Assembly (NCBI RefSeq): GCF_900115245.1
Contig: NZ_FOVT01000002.1
Coordinates: 439,005-503,004, forward strand
From: Mesorhizobium sp. NFR06
Lineage (GTDB): Bacteria > Pseudomonadota > Alphaproteobacteria > Rhizobiales > Rhizobiaceae
Length of the DNA: 64,000 nt
Direction of reading: 5' to 3'
Positions 52,002-60,067 of the stretch are shown here, piece by piece. Each line of letters opens with the position of its first letter. The first letter of the stretch is position 1. The notes below the pieces were generated by a model that saw only the letters and a program-made list of their open reading frames with translations, ran no database searches and was not told where the DNA came from. Made by a program: the position numbers and the translations under genes.

Positions 52002-53387
52002 TCAGATAGCTTCGCGCAGGTGATAGGATTTCGGCCGGGTCAAATTGTCATAGCCGATGGCCGAGAGCGCGGCGCCCTTGCCGGTGTCCTTGACTCCGGT
52101 CCAGACCAGCGCCGGGTCCAGATAGTCGCACCGGTTCATGAACACGGTTCCGGTCTCGACACGGTCGCCGATCGCCACCGCGCGCTCGGTGTCGCGCGTC
52201 CAGATCGAGGCGGTCAGCCCATAGGGACTGTCGTTCATCAGCGCGATCGCCTCCTCGTCGTTGCGCACCTTCATGATGCCGACGATCGGGCCAAAACTTT
52301 CCTCGCGCATGACGCTCATCTGGTGGTCGACGTCGGTGAGCACTTCCGGCGCCAGATAGGGCGAGCCGGCTCTGTCGTTCTCGACCTTCATGTTGATGTG
52401 CGCCCTAGCGCCCTTGCGCAGCGCCTCGGCCTTCTGCTCGCGGATCAGGTCGGCGAAACGCGCCTGCGCCATCGGTCCAATCGTCGTCGCCTGCTCCAGC
52501 GGATTGCCGACGACGTAGTTCTTCGTCTCGGTGATAAAACCCTCGACGAACTCGTCATAGACCTTCTCGTGCACATAGACGCGCTCGATGCCGCAGCAGC
52601 ACTGGCCGGAATTGTAGAAGGCGCCGTCGACGAGGTTGGCGACCGCATGATCCATCTTGGCGTCGGGCAGCACGTAGGCCGGGTCCTTGCCGCCGAGCTC
52701 GAGGCCTAGCGTCATGAAGGTGCCTGCCGCCGCCTTCTCGATGGCGCGGCCACCGCCGACCGAGCCGGTGAAGTTGACATGATCGATCTTACCGGAGCCG
52801 AGCAGTTTCTCGGTCTGGGCATGGTTCATGACCAGGTTCTGGAACAGACCTTTGGGGAGCCCCGCCTTGTCGAAAGCCTGTTGGAAGCGCTCGCCGACCA
52901 GCAGCGTCTGCGCCGCATGCTTGAGGATGACGGCGCTGCCGGCCATCAGCGCCGGCACGATGGTGTTGACGGCGGTGAGATAGGGGTAATTCCACGGCGC
53001 GATCACCAGGACGACGCCAAGCGGCACCTTTTTCACATAGCGACGGAATCCGTCCTTCGGGTTCGAGGCCATGACCGGCTTCAGCGCCTGCTCGGCGATC
53101 TCGACCATGTAGTTGGTGCGTTCCTTGACGCCGCCGAACTCGCCGCCATAGCGCACCGGCCGCCCCATCTGCCAGGCGATCTCAGGCACGATCTCATCGG
53201 TCATGGCGACCAGCGCTTCGAGCATCGCCAGCATGTATTTGCCGCGCTCGACGACCGGTGTCTCGGCCCATTTCTCCTGCGCCGTCTTGGCGCGCTCGAC
53301 AGCCGCGTTGATCGCCTGGTCGGTTGCGACCGGCCGCTCGGCATAGATCGAGCCATCGATGGGGGATTTAAGTTTTACGGTTTCCAA
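52002..53387 (-). CDS. Aldehyde dehydrogenase (second copy in the window)
   Basis: A 461-residue ALDH. VIAPWNYPYLTAVNTIVPALMAG, GLELGGKDPAYVL and the nucleophile motif FYNSGQCCCGIERVYVHE are intact. The frame begins with TTG 53387, eight bases after GGAGA; no ATG is available near the family start, so a rare TTG start is likely. The toxin-like PIN gene ends only 19 bases upstream on the same strand, implying co-transcription. It acts with the iron alcohol dehydrogenase. Confidence 0.9.
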   Translation of the reverse strand: METVKLKSPIDGSIYAERPVATDQAINAAVERAKTAQEKWAETPVVERGKYMLAMLEALVAMTDEIVPEIAWQMGRPVRYGGEFGGVKERTNYMVEIAEQALKPVMASNPKDGFRRYVKKVPLGVVLVIAPWNYPYLTAVNTIVPALMAGSAVILKHAAQTLLVGERFQQAFDKAGLPKGLFQNLVMNHAQTEKLLGSGKIDHVNFTGSVGGGRAIEKAAAGTFMTLGLELGGKDPAYVLPDAKMDHAVANLVDGAFYNSGQCCCGIERVYVHEKVYDEFVEGFITETKNYVVGNPLEQATTIGPMAQARFADLIREQKAEALRKGARAHINMKVENDRAGSPYLAPEVLTDVDHQMSVMREESFGPIVGIMKVRNDEEAIALMNDSPYGLTASIWTRDTERAVAIGDRVETGTVFMNRCDYLDPALVWTGVKDTGKGAALSAIGYDNLTRPKSYHLREAI

Positions 53388-53406
53388 TTAAACATCTCCA
53401 GTTGTC

Positions 53407-53826
53407 TCAGCAGGCGATAGCTCGAGCGTGGCCTTGGGCTGCATAAGCCAGGATGGCCCTGTCCCGCGTTATGATCGTCAAATCGCGCTCTCTTGCGGTG
53501 GCGATGAGTATCCGGTCGACGGGATCGTTGTGCACAGCGCCAGGAAGATGGGACGCAGCAACAAGGATGCGCGGAGTGACGCCTTCCACTGTAACGGCCG
53601 CCGCCTCGACGAACTCTTCGAACCAGCGCTCGGGAGTCCTGATGGAGGGCAGCCTGCCTTTCGAGACCAGCATTCCGATTTCCCAAGCTGACATGACCGA
53701 GACAGCGATCACGCCGGTGTTTTTTCGTGCGCGGTTCACCGCTTCAACTGCCGTTCGCGTGACTGGCTGCCGCGCCGAGGACCAAAGGACGAAGCATGTG
53801 TCCAGCAGCAGCCCGTCATCTGTCAT
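53407..53826 (-). CDS. PIN-domain protein (VapC-like putative toxin)
   Basis: A 139-residue PIN-domain nuclease candidate. The metal-binding acidic residues are in LLDTCFVLW (N-terminus), SAWEIGM, and DPVDRILIATARERDLTIITRD, which matches the VapC C-terminal motif. VapC toxins cut tRNA or rRNA. Its start overlaps the upstream HTH gene by 11 bases, as in antitoxin-toxin pairs. It sits between a GlnA-like gene and an aldehyde dehydrogenase gene, with the dehydrogenase starting 19 bases after its stop. Confidence 0.88.
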   Translation of the reverse strand: MTDDGLLLDTCFVLWSSARQPVTRTAVEAVNRARKNTGVIAVSVMSAWEIGMLVSKGRLPSIRTPERWFEEFVEAAAVTVEGVTPRILVAASHLPGAVHNDPVDRILIATARERDLTIITRDRAILAYAAQGHARAIAC

Positions 53827-54262
53827 ACACTTTGCCCCAATCGGGCTCCGCGGGGGCGGTGTAGTCGACGTCAGGAAGCAGTTTTAGTGTTCCAGCCATG
53901 CAACCGAACAAATGGTCTGCACCCGCAGGCGGCACGATGTAGTCTTCCTTCACGTCCGTATCGTTGAAATCCATGTGCCCCTCCATGAAACCCGGTTCGC
54001 TTTCATCCGCAGCACGATGCTTTCTGTCCGCGGGGTCGCTTGAGGAACCCAGGTGGACCAGTATCTCGCTGACGGGCCGATCGAAAATCTCAGCGATCTT
54101 GCGTATTTCATCAACTTGCATACGCCGTTCGCCGTTGAGGGTTCGCGACAGCGCGCTGTAGTGCATTCCCATGCGGCTGGCCATGCTGCGAACCGTTAGG
54201 TTGCACTCCTGCATCCTGTTCATGAACCACGCCTTGTCGACGCCAGTCCTGCCTTCCGACAA
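53816..54262 (-). CDS. XRE-type helix-turn-helix protein with C-terminal extension (putative antitoxin)
   Basis: A 148-residue protein. An XRE/Cro helix-turn-helix occupies about residues 12-70 (MASRMGMHYSALSRTLNGER, then IAEIFDRPVSEILV). An acidic, probably disordered tail (about 75-148) ends DYTAPAEPDWGKVYDR and could wrap the PIN partner. TTG 54262 is the start: AGGAGG lies five bases upstream. It is not the usual AbrB/MazE- or Phd-type VapB, so the pairing of an XRE antitoxin with PIN is somewhat unusual. Two direct repeats just upstream may be its own operator. Confidence 0.8.
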   Translation of the reverse strand: MSEGRTGVDKAWFMNRMQECNLTVRSMASRMGMHYSALSRTLNGERRMQVDEIRKIAEIFDRPVSEILVHLGSSSDPADRKHRAADESEPGFMEGHMDFNDTDVKEDYIVPPAGADHLFGCMAGTLKLLPDVDYTAPAEPDWGKVYDR

Positions 54263-54288
54263 CGTCGCCTCCTGTGGTTCGGCGCTAT

Positions 54289-54317
54289 AATCACAACACT
54301 ATTGCTTAAATCGCAAC
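54289..54317 (-). promoter_or_regulatory. Direct repeats upstream of the HTH-PIN pair
   Basis: On the minus strand GTTGCGATT and GTTGTGATT are spaced 20 bases start to start, two helical turns, within an AT-rich promoter-like segment (TTGACT further upstream). They are positioned for autoregulation by the XRE protein. Confidence 0.5.
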
Positions 54318-54321
54318 AAAG

Positions 54322-55689
54322 TCAATATCGCTCGAACCCCCTGTGCAGCTCCCAATCCGTGATGCGGCGGTCGTATTCGAACTGCTCCCAGCGGGCGGTG
54401 TGCACGTAATGCTCGATCACCTCCTCGCCGAAAGCCTGCTTGAGCATCACTGACTTCGCCAGCGTCTCGGTGGCGTCGCGCAATGTCTTCGGGATCTCTG
54501 GCAACTGCGACGCCTGATAGGCGTCGCCGACGAAGGGCTTCTGCAGTTCCAGCTTCTCGTCGATGCCGGCAAGGCCGGACGCGATCAGCGCCGCGAAGGC
54601 CAGGTAAGGATTGAGGTCGGCGCCGCCGATGCGGCACTCCATCCGGATGCCCTTGGTGCCCTCGCCGCAGAGGCGGAAGCCGGCGGTGCGGTTGTCCTCG
54701 CTCCACATGATCTTGGTCGGCGCGAAGGTGCCGGCCTGGAAGCGCTTGTAGGAGTTGATGTAGGGCGCCAGGAACCAGGTGAACTCCTTGGCGTATTTGA
54801 GCTGACCCGCCGCCCATTGCTGGCCAAGCGTCGACAAGGTCCATTCGGCGTTTTTGTCGAAGAACAGCGGCACCCCGCCGTCGGCGCTCCACAGCGAATT
54901 GTGGATGTGGCTGGAATTGCCGGCGAGCCCGTAATTGTACTTGGCCATGAAGGAGATCGCCTTGCCTTCGGAATCGGCGATCTCCTTGGCGCCGTTCTTC
55001 AGGATCACGTGGCGATCCGCCATGTCGAGCGCCTCGGCATAGCGCACATTGATTTCTTCCTGGCCCGGACCCCACTCGCCCTTGGAATTCTCGATCGGAA
55101 TGCCGGCAGCATCCATCTCGTTGCGAAGCCGGCGCATGACGCCTTCTTCCTTGCTGGTGATGCCGATCTGGTAGTCGCCGATATAAGGCGAGGCGGAGTC
55201 GAGGCCCTGCCAGTGCTTCTTGCGCGCCGAATCGTATGTTTCGCTGAACAAATAGAACTCGAGCTCAGAAGCGAAGTAGCCGATATAGCCGCGGTCCTTG
55301 AGCCGATTGACCTGCTTCTTCAGGATCGCGCGCGGCGAGTGAGCCAAATCCTCATGCGTGTGATGATCGAGCACGTCGCAGATCACCAAAGCCGTCTTTT
55401 CGAGCCATGGAATGCGCCGCAGCGTCGACAGGTCCGGCTTCATGACAAAGTCGCCATAGCCCTTCGACCAGCTCGCCGCCTTGTAGCCAGGCACCGGCTC
55501 CATATCGATGTCGCAGGCCAAGAGATAGTTGCATCCATGCGTCTCGCCATACGCGGAATCGACAAAATACTGAGCCAGGAAGCGTTTTCCCGAGAGCCGG
55601 CCCTGCATGTCGACGATGCAAGCAAGCACCGTGTCGATCTCACTGTTCGAGACCGCTTTCTTCAACTGATCGAACGAGAAATTGGCCAT
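54322..55689 (-). CDS. Glutamine-synthetase-family protein (gamma-glutamylamine synthetase-like)
   Basis: A 455-residue GS-fold ligase. The beta-grasp N-domain (MANFSFDQLKKAV to about 110) is followed by the catalytic domain with YFASELEFYLF, GPGQEEINVRYAEALDMAD, GNSSHIHNSLW and RMECRIGGADLNPYLAFAA. It is of the PuuA/GlnA-III class that joins glutamate to amines and not the housekeeping GlnA-I; the adenylylation-site motif of GlnA-I is not evident. ATG 55689 matches the start of the remnant paralog at 57455. An APC permease gene precedes it in the same direction, implying an imported amine substrate. Confidence 0.88.
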   Translation of the reverse strand: MANFSFDQLKKAVSNSEIDTVLACIVDMQGRLSGKRFLAQYFVDSAYGETHGCNYLLACDIDMEPVPGYKAASWSKGYGDFVMKPDLSTLRRIPWLEKTALVICDVLDHHTHEDLAHSPRAILKKQVNRLKDRGYIGYFASELEFYLFSETYDSARKKHWQGLDSASPYIGDYQIGITSKEEGVMRRLRNEMDAAGIPIENSKGEWGPGQEEINVRYAEALDMADRHVILKNGAKEIADSEGKAISFMAKYNYGLAGNSSHIHNSLWSADGGVPLFFDKNAEWTLSTLGQQWAAGQLKYAKEFTWFLAPYINSYKRFQAGTFAPTKIMWSEDNRTAGFRLCGEGTKGIRMECRIGGADLNPYLAFAALIASGLAGIDEKLELQKPFVGDAYQASQLPEIPKTLRDATETLAKSVMLKQAFGEEVIEHYVHTARWEQFEYDRRITDWELHRGFERY

Positions 55690-55727
55690 TCTTTTGGCAC
55701 TCCAGTGCTTGTCGATTGAGGAAACGA

Positions 55728-55758
55728 GGCCATGGCCGGCATTGCGCCGGCCATGGCC
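55728..55758 (-). terminator. Perfect hairpin between permease and glnA-like gene
   Basis: GGCCATGGCCGGC (55728-55740) and GCCGGCCATGGCC (55746-55758) give a 13-bp perfect stem with loop ATTGC. No T-run follows on the minus strand. It probably sets the ratio of permease to ligase message. Confidence 0.75.
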
Positions 55759-55771
55759 GTGAAGAGAAGTA

Positions 55772-57328
55772 TCAGTGGCCGGTCTCGCCGACCGCCTGTT
55801 CGGCCGCCTTGATCGCCGCCTGGCGCGCCGCAATGATGTCGCCGAGCGGCGGACCCTGGAAGCGGTTGCGCTCGAAGGCGAACCAGACGATCGCCGTCAG
55901 GATGAAGAAGCTGACGGTGATGTAGAGCGCCCAGTCGTTCGGCGGCTGGATGCCGATGACGAAGATCAGGATCATCGACACGAGCGACAGCACGGCGAAC
56001 AGCATGAATACACCGCGGCCCATGTTCCACGGGCCCATCTTGTCCCACTTCGGCGTTCCCCAGGCCGCCATGCCGAGCACGATTGGCACGGTGAAGGAGA
56101 GGAACAGGAAGATGACGGTGCAGGACACCACGATGGTGTAGGCCGAGGTGCCGGCGACCGAAACCACCGACGAGCCCCACACGAACAGCACCGACAGGAT
56201 CGAGGCCGTCCAGATCGCCGCCACTGGCGTGCGGTAGGTCGGGCTGACCTTGGAAAGCGCCGCCGAGCCCGGCAGGCCACCGTCGCGCGAGAAGGCGAAG
56301 ATCATGCGCGAGGCCGAGGTGACGGTGGCGAGACCGCACAGAAGCTGCGCCAGGAAGACGACGAGGTAGACGAACTCCTTGACGCCAGGGCTGACGCGCT
56401 GGTCGAAGGCCCAGAAGAACACGTTCCAACCCTGCTTGGCGGCGTCGTCCATGTTCGGGATCATCAGCACGAAAGCGGCCAGGAACAGGTAGCCGAACAG
56501 GGCCGACCAGATGACCGACATCACCATCGCGCGCGGCACGGAAGAAGCCGCCTTGATGGTCTCTTCCGACGTATGCGCCGAGGCATCATAGCCGGTGATG
56601 GTATAGATCGGCAGCAAGAGGCCGAGCGCGAACACCCAAGCATTCGATACTGACGGCCAGACACCTGCGCCCGCATCGCCGGAGTAGTTGTGGAAGGTAA
56701 ACAGCCGGCTGAAATCCCAGGTCTCGGCGGCGGCGAGGCAGACGATCGCGATCAGGATCGAGCCGAGAAAGATGAGATAGCCCGAGAAGTCGGTGAGCTT
56801 CGCCGTCAGCTTGATGCCGAGATGGTTGATCAGCGCCTGGGCGCCGGTGATGATGACCAGGAAGATCATCTGGTTGGTCAGCGTGCCCTCGATGCCGAGC
56901 GCCGGCCCGAACGCGCCGACGAAGAACGTCCAGGTGCCGACGTTGATGGCGCCGAGAACGGTGATCAGGCCGAGCAGGTTGAGCCAGGCCGTCACCCAGC
57001 CGGTGCCGCGGTTGCCGAGGATCGACCCCCAATGATAGAGGCCGCCGGCCGTCGGATAGGCCGAGCTGATCTGCGACATGGCGACCGCGAAGGTCAGCGA
57101 CACGAAGCAGCCGACCAGCCAACCGATGCCGATGCCGATGCCGCCGGCGCCGGAGGTCGCCTGGGCCAACGAGTTAATGCCGCCGGACAGGATGCAAATG
57201 ATGGAGAAGGAGACCGCGAAGTTCGAGAAGCGGCTAAGGCGCCGCTCCAGTTCTTGAGCGTAGCCCATGCTGTGGAGGACCTTTATGTCCTCCTGCTTGT
57301 CAACGTCCGAATAGTCTGGTGTTGTCAT
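55772..57328 (-). CDS. APC-family amino acid/amine permease (first copy)
   Basis: A 518-residue transporter with about twelve helices and the APC N-terminal consensus (SIICILSGGINSLAQATSGAGG; GGLYHWGSILGNRGTGW) and MIFAFSRDGGLPGS in the second half. Relatives import GABA, putrescine, ethanolamine or amino acids. ATG 57328 follows AAGGGGAATTCCAAC. It is closely related to the permease at 57540-59081, sharing VKILHSMGYAQEL and its leader. Directly upstream lies a frameshifted remnant of a glnA-like gene. Confidence 0.92.
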   Translation of the reverse strand: MTTPDYSDVDKQEDIKVLHSMGYAQELERRLSRFSNFAVSFSIICILSGGINSLAQATSGAGGIGIGIGWLVGCFVSLTFAVAMSQISSAYPTAGGLYHWGSILGNRGTGWVTAWLNLLGLITVLGAINVGTWTFFVGAFGPALGIEGTLTNQMIFLVIITGAQALINHLGIKLTAKLTDFSGYLIFLGSILIAIVCLAAAETWDFSRLFTFHNYSGDAGAGVWPSVSNAWVFALGLLLPIYTITGYDASAHTSEETIKAASSVPRAMVMSVIWSALFGYLFLAAFVLMIPNMDDAAKQGWNVFFWAFDQRVSPGVKEFVYLVVFLAQLLCGLATVTSASRMIFAFSRDGGLPGSAALSKVSPTYRTPVAAIWTASILSVLFVWGSSVVSVAGTSAYTIVVSCTVIFLFLSFTVPIVLGMAAWGTPKWDKMGPWNMGRGVFMLFAVLSLVSMILIFVIGIQPPNDWALYITVSFFILTAIVWFAFERNRFQGPPLGDIIAARQAAIKAAEQAVGETGH

Positions 57329-57355
57329 GTTGGAATTCCCCTTTGGTTCTTTGCT

Positions 57356-57455
57356 GGCCACCACTGCATGCCGACAATGCAGACCTGCACTGTACCGATC
57401 CTACCGCGGGAAAGACCTTCTCCTTCAATTGCTCGAACGAGAAATTCCCGGCCAT
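57356..57455 (-). pseudogene. Remnant 5' end of a second glnA-like gene
   Basis: Reading from ATG 57455, the first codons give MAGNFSFEQLKEKV, matching MANFSFDQLKKAV of the intact ligase. After a two-base shift the frame gives IGTVQVCIVGMQ, matching IDTVLACIVDMQ. Similarity stops near 57356, where the sequence joins the leader of the permease gene. About 35 codons remain of some 455, so the gene has been deleted and frameshifted. This is direct sequence evidence for a former tandem copy. Confidence 0.85.
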
Positions 57456-57499
57456 TCGGCAACAACCCTTCAATGCTGAAACCTACCTGTCGACAGGAT

Positions 57500-57525
57500 G
57501 CCCGGCCGATCTGAACCGGTCGGGC
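57500..57525 (-). terminator. Hairpin after the second permease gene
   Basis: GCCCGGCCG and CGGTCGGGC pair with one G-U around ATCTGAAC. It stands where the hairpin at 55728-55758 stands in the other module (between permease and glnA), supporting the duplication. A further palindrome CCTGTCGACAGG is at 57486-57497. Confidence 0.55.
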
Positions 57526-57539
57526 AATTTGCCTTTCCG

Positions 57540-59081
57540 TCAGCCCGCCGTCTGGCCGACAGCTTTTTCCGCAGCCGCGATCTCCGCCGCACGACGAGCA
57601 ATATCGGCACCGATCGGCGGGCCCTTGAAGCGGCGCGATTCAATACCGAACCAAAGGGCCACGAGCAGAATGATCAATCCGATCGCATAGTTGATCAGGA
57701 TGTCGAACGGCGGCTGGATGCCGGCATACATCAGCACCAGAACGCCCAGCACGGTGATAACGGCGAAAGGCTTTGACCAGACGCCGAGGCGGAACGGACC
57801 GAACTCGGTCCAGGTCTTGCCCTCCGCAAGCAAGCCTGCCGCCACCGGCATGGCATAAGACACGTAGAGGAAGAGAGCACAGCCTGCGGCGAGCGCCGCG
57901 AAGGCCGGCGAATAGAGCGTGGCGGCGATCGCCAGCACGACGCCAAGCCAAATGGCCGGGACGGGCGTGCGCCAGGTCGGCGAAACCTGCTTCCACAAGG
58001 ACGACCCTGGCAGACCTCCGTCACGCGAAAAGGCGAAGATCATACGCGAGGTCGAAGTAAGTCCGGCCAGCGCGCACAAATAATTCGCGAGCACAATGCA
58101 GATGCCGAGCAGATCCTTCAGCCACGTCGGCGCCGGCAGGTTGTTGAACAGGTTGAACCAGGCATTGCCGCCGTCCTTGGCCGTCGCCGCGAGATCGGGG
58201 CTTGCGAGGACGAAGGACACCGCCATGACAAAGCCGAAGACGAGTGACCACAGGACGGCGTGGATCATGCCCCTGGGCACGGCGACACGGGCATTGTGTG
58301 TTTCCTCGGCCGTATGCGCCGAAGCATCAAAGCCGGTGATCGTGTAAAGCGGATAGAGAAGGCCGATCAGGAAGGCCACGAGCGCGGTTCGGGCCGTCGG
58401 GACATAGCCGCCGCCGGGATCGCCGGTCGTGTTGACGAAAGTCGTCAACCGCGAAAGATCGAAGCCATGCGCGCCCCAGATGAGGAAGGTCAGCGTCAGC
58501 ACCACCGCGACCACGAGGATGAGGTAGCCGGAAAAGTCGGTCAACCTCGTCGTGGTCTTGATGCCGAGATGATTGAACAGGCCTTGGGTGACGGTGATGA
58601 TGACGACTGCCGCCGTCTGCTGCCAGAAACCCCAGGTTGATGTGTCCAGGCCGAGGATCGGACCAGCGACCAGCCCCTGGAACAGCAGATAGACACCGAC
58701 ATTGACCGAGGCAACGACGAAGATGAGGCCGAGCAGATTGATCCAGGCCGTTGCCCAGCCCCACCCGCGCCCACCGAGAATCGAGGACCAGTGGTAAAGG
58801 CCGCCGGCGGTAGGATAAGCCGAACCGATCTGGCCGAGCGAAGCGGCGACGACAAGGGCGAACACACCGCCGACGATCCAGCCGATGGTCGCCTCGAACC
58901 CGCTGCCGGTGCCCATGGCCAGCGGGAATGAGGTGATGCCGCCGGCCAGGATGCAAATGATCGAAAAGGAAATAGCGAAGTTGGAGAAGCCGCTCATGCG
59001 GCGAGCCAATTCCTGGGCGTAGCCCATGCTGTGAAGGATCTTTACATCCTCCGACTTGTCCGTGTGATCCGGTTTTATCAT
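57540..59081 (-). CDS. APC-family amino acid/amine permease (second copy)
   Basis: A 513-residue, twelve-helix permease paralogous to the first copy, with VKILHSMGYAQELARRMSGF at the N-terminus, GGLYHWSSILGGRGWGWATA and MIFAFSRDGGLPGSSLWKQV. The leader GGGGACTTCCAAC before ATG 59081 matches GGGGAATTCCAAC of the other copy, so the duplication covered leader and gene. It starts 25 bases after the FGase-family gene and is probably in its operon. Its former glnA partner survives only as the remnant just downstream. Confidence 0.92.
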   Translation of the reverse strand: MIKPDHTDKSEDVKILHSMGYAQELARRMSGFSNFAISFSIICILAGGITSFPLAMGTGSGFEATIGWIVGGVFALVVAASLGQIGSAYPTAGGLYHWSSILGGRGWGWATAWINLLGLIFVVASVNVGVYLLFQGLVAGPILGLDTSTWGFWQQTAAVVIITVTQGLFNHLGIKTTTRLTDFSGYLILVVAVVLTLTFLIWGAHGFDLSRLTTFVNTTGDPGGGYVPTARTALVAFLIGLLYPLYTITGFDASAHTAEETHNARVAVPRGMIHAVLWSLVFGFVMAVSFVLASPDLAATAKDGGNAWFNLFNNLPAPTWLKDLLGICIVLANYLCALAGLTSTSRMIFAFSRDGGLPGSSLWKQVSPTWRTPVPAIWLGVVLAIAATLYSPAFAALAAGCALFLYVSYAMPVAAGLLAEGKTWTEFGPFRLGVWSKPFAVITVLGVLVLMYAGIQPPFDILINYAIGLIILLVALWFGIESRRFKGPPIGADIARRAAEIAAAEKAVGQTAG

Positions 59082-59105
59082 GTTGGAAGTCCCCTTCTTA
59101 TTTTC

Positions 59106-59924
59106 TTAGCTGGCCTGTTTTATTGACTTTCCCATTGCGCGTTGTCGGGAGCCCCTGGCCTCATCGGGCTCCAGATTCGAAAATATGCCTGTGAGCAGAT
59201 CCGCCCATTTCCGCTGCCCGGTCTCGCCGGAGATTTCATCGTTGCGGATTTCGATCATCGCGCAGGCAAGGCCGCGTGAGCGCGCATGCCGTTCCAGCGT
59301 GAAATAGACGCGGTCGGCCGGTGAATAGGGTTCGTTGACGCCGACCGTGACGCCGGCAAGCCGCTGCAGCGCAGCGATGAGCGGCGCCGCCAGCCGGCGG
59401 TCGTCGTCATGGATGATGCCGATGTGCCAGGGCCGGCTCTTGCCCTTGTAGACCGGCGTGAAGGAGTGCACCGACACCAGCCGCGTCTCCTGGCCGCGCG
59501 CCAGCCGCCCGTCGATGATCCGGGCAATCGTGTCGTGGAACGGACGCCAGGACAGGTTGATCCGCGCGGCGCGCTGTTTGTCGGACAGACCGGTGTTTCC
59601 CGGGATGGCTGTCGTCTCGCTCACCGGCGGCACAAGGTCCGGCGCGTCGAGCGGCCGGTTGCAATCTATGACGAGGCGCGAGACGCGGGTCTCGACCAAG
59701 GCAGCATCCAGCGCTCCGGCCATGCGGCTGGCCACGGGAAGCGCTCCCGGATCCCACGCAATGTGACGGGCAAGGTCTTCGGCGGGCAGGCCGAGAGTCC
59801 CGAATTCGGCGGGCAGGAAGTTCGAGGCGTGGTCGCAGGTGAAGACGAAGGGACTGGATCCGCCGGGGTTGGTCACCCTGACGGTTTCAGACGGTGCAAG
59901 GCTAGCGAGCCGCGCTTTCTCCAT
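59106..59924 (-). CDS. N-formylglutamate amidohydrolase family protein (second copy)
   Basis: A 272-residue FGase-family hydrolase, clearly different from the copy at 23504-24445. Metal-site and catalytic segments are FVFTCDHASNFLP, VIDCNRPLDAPD, LVSVHSFTPVYKGKSRPWHIGI and CAMIEIRNDEISGE. In this locus, next to GlnA-like ligase and amine permeases, it may hydrolyse a gamma-glutamyl or N-acyl amide instead of N-formylglutamate; this is inference. GGGGACGAT precedes the start. It is divergent from the RpiR regulator across 143 bases. Confidence 0.85.
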   Translation of the reverse strand: MEKARLASLAPSETVRVTNPGGSSPFVFTCDHASNFLPAEFGTLGLPAEDLARHIAWDPGALPVASRMAGALDAALVETRVSRLVIDCNRPLDAPDLVPPVSETTAIPGNTGLSDKQRAARINLSWRPFHDTIARIIDGRLARGQETRLVSVHSFTPVYKGKSRPWHIGIIHDDDRRLAAPLIAALQRLAGVTVGVNEPYSPADRVYFTLERHARSRGLACAMIEIRNDEISGETGQRKWADLLTGIFSNLEPDEARGSRQRAMGKSIKQAS

Positions 59925-59927
59925 ATC

Positions 59928-59999
59928 GTCCCCTACGGGACGCTGTATCTTATGTTACGTATTTTGTCTCATTGCGTCCCAGTGAATGATTTCATACAG
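59928..59999. promoter_or_regulatory. Divergent FGase / rpiR control region with inverted repeats
   Basis: GGGACGC (59937-59943) faces GCGTCCC (59974-59980) and CTGTAT (59943-59948) faces ATACAG (59994-59999), nested in a 72-base AT-rich segment. CGTCCC also occurs at 59928-59933. These are candidate sites for the adjacent RpiR protein. Confidence 0.45.
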
Positions 60000-60067
60000 T
60001 TTGGCAGGCTTTGTCAAACGCGAATTCGGGAAAACGGCGGCAGCAGGCCAACAGGCGGGGGAAAACC

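Noticed and set aside
50727..52709. 660-codon plus-strand ORF opposite the alcohol dehydrogenase
   Set aside because: It runs antisense to two genes with intact metal and cofactor motifs.
53407..54262. Phage-defence island
   Set aside because: Only an HTH-PIN pair is present; no nuclease-helicase, reverse transcriptase, methylase or other defence partner is nearby.
54322..55689. Housekeeping glutamine synthetase GlnA-I
   Set aside because: The sequence style, lack of the adenylylation motif and the permease neighbour favour a PuuA-class gamma-glutamyl ligase.
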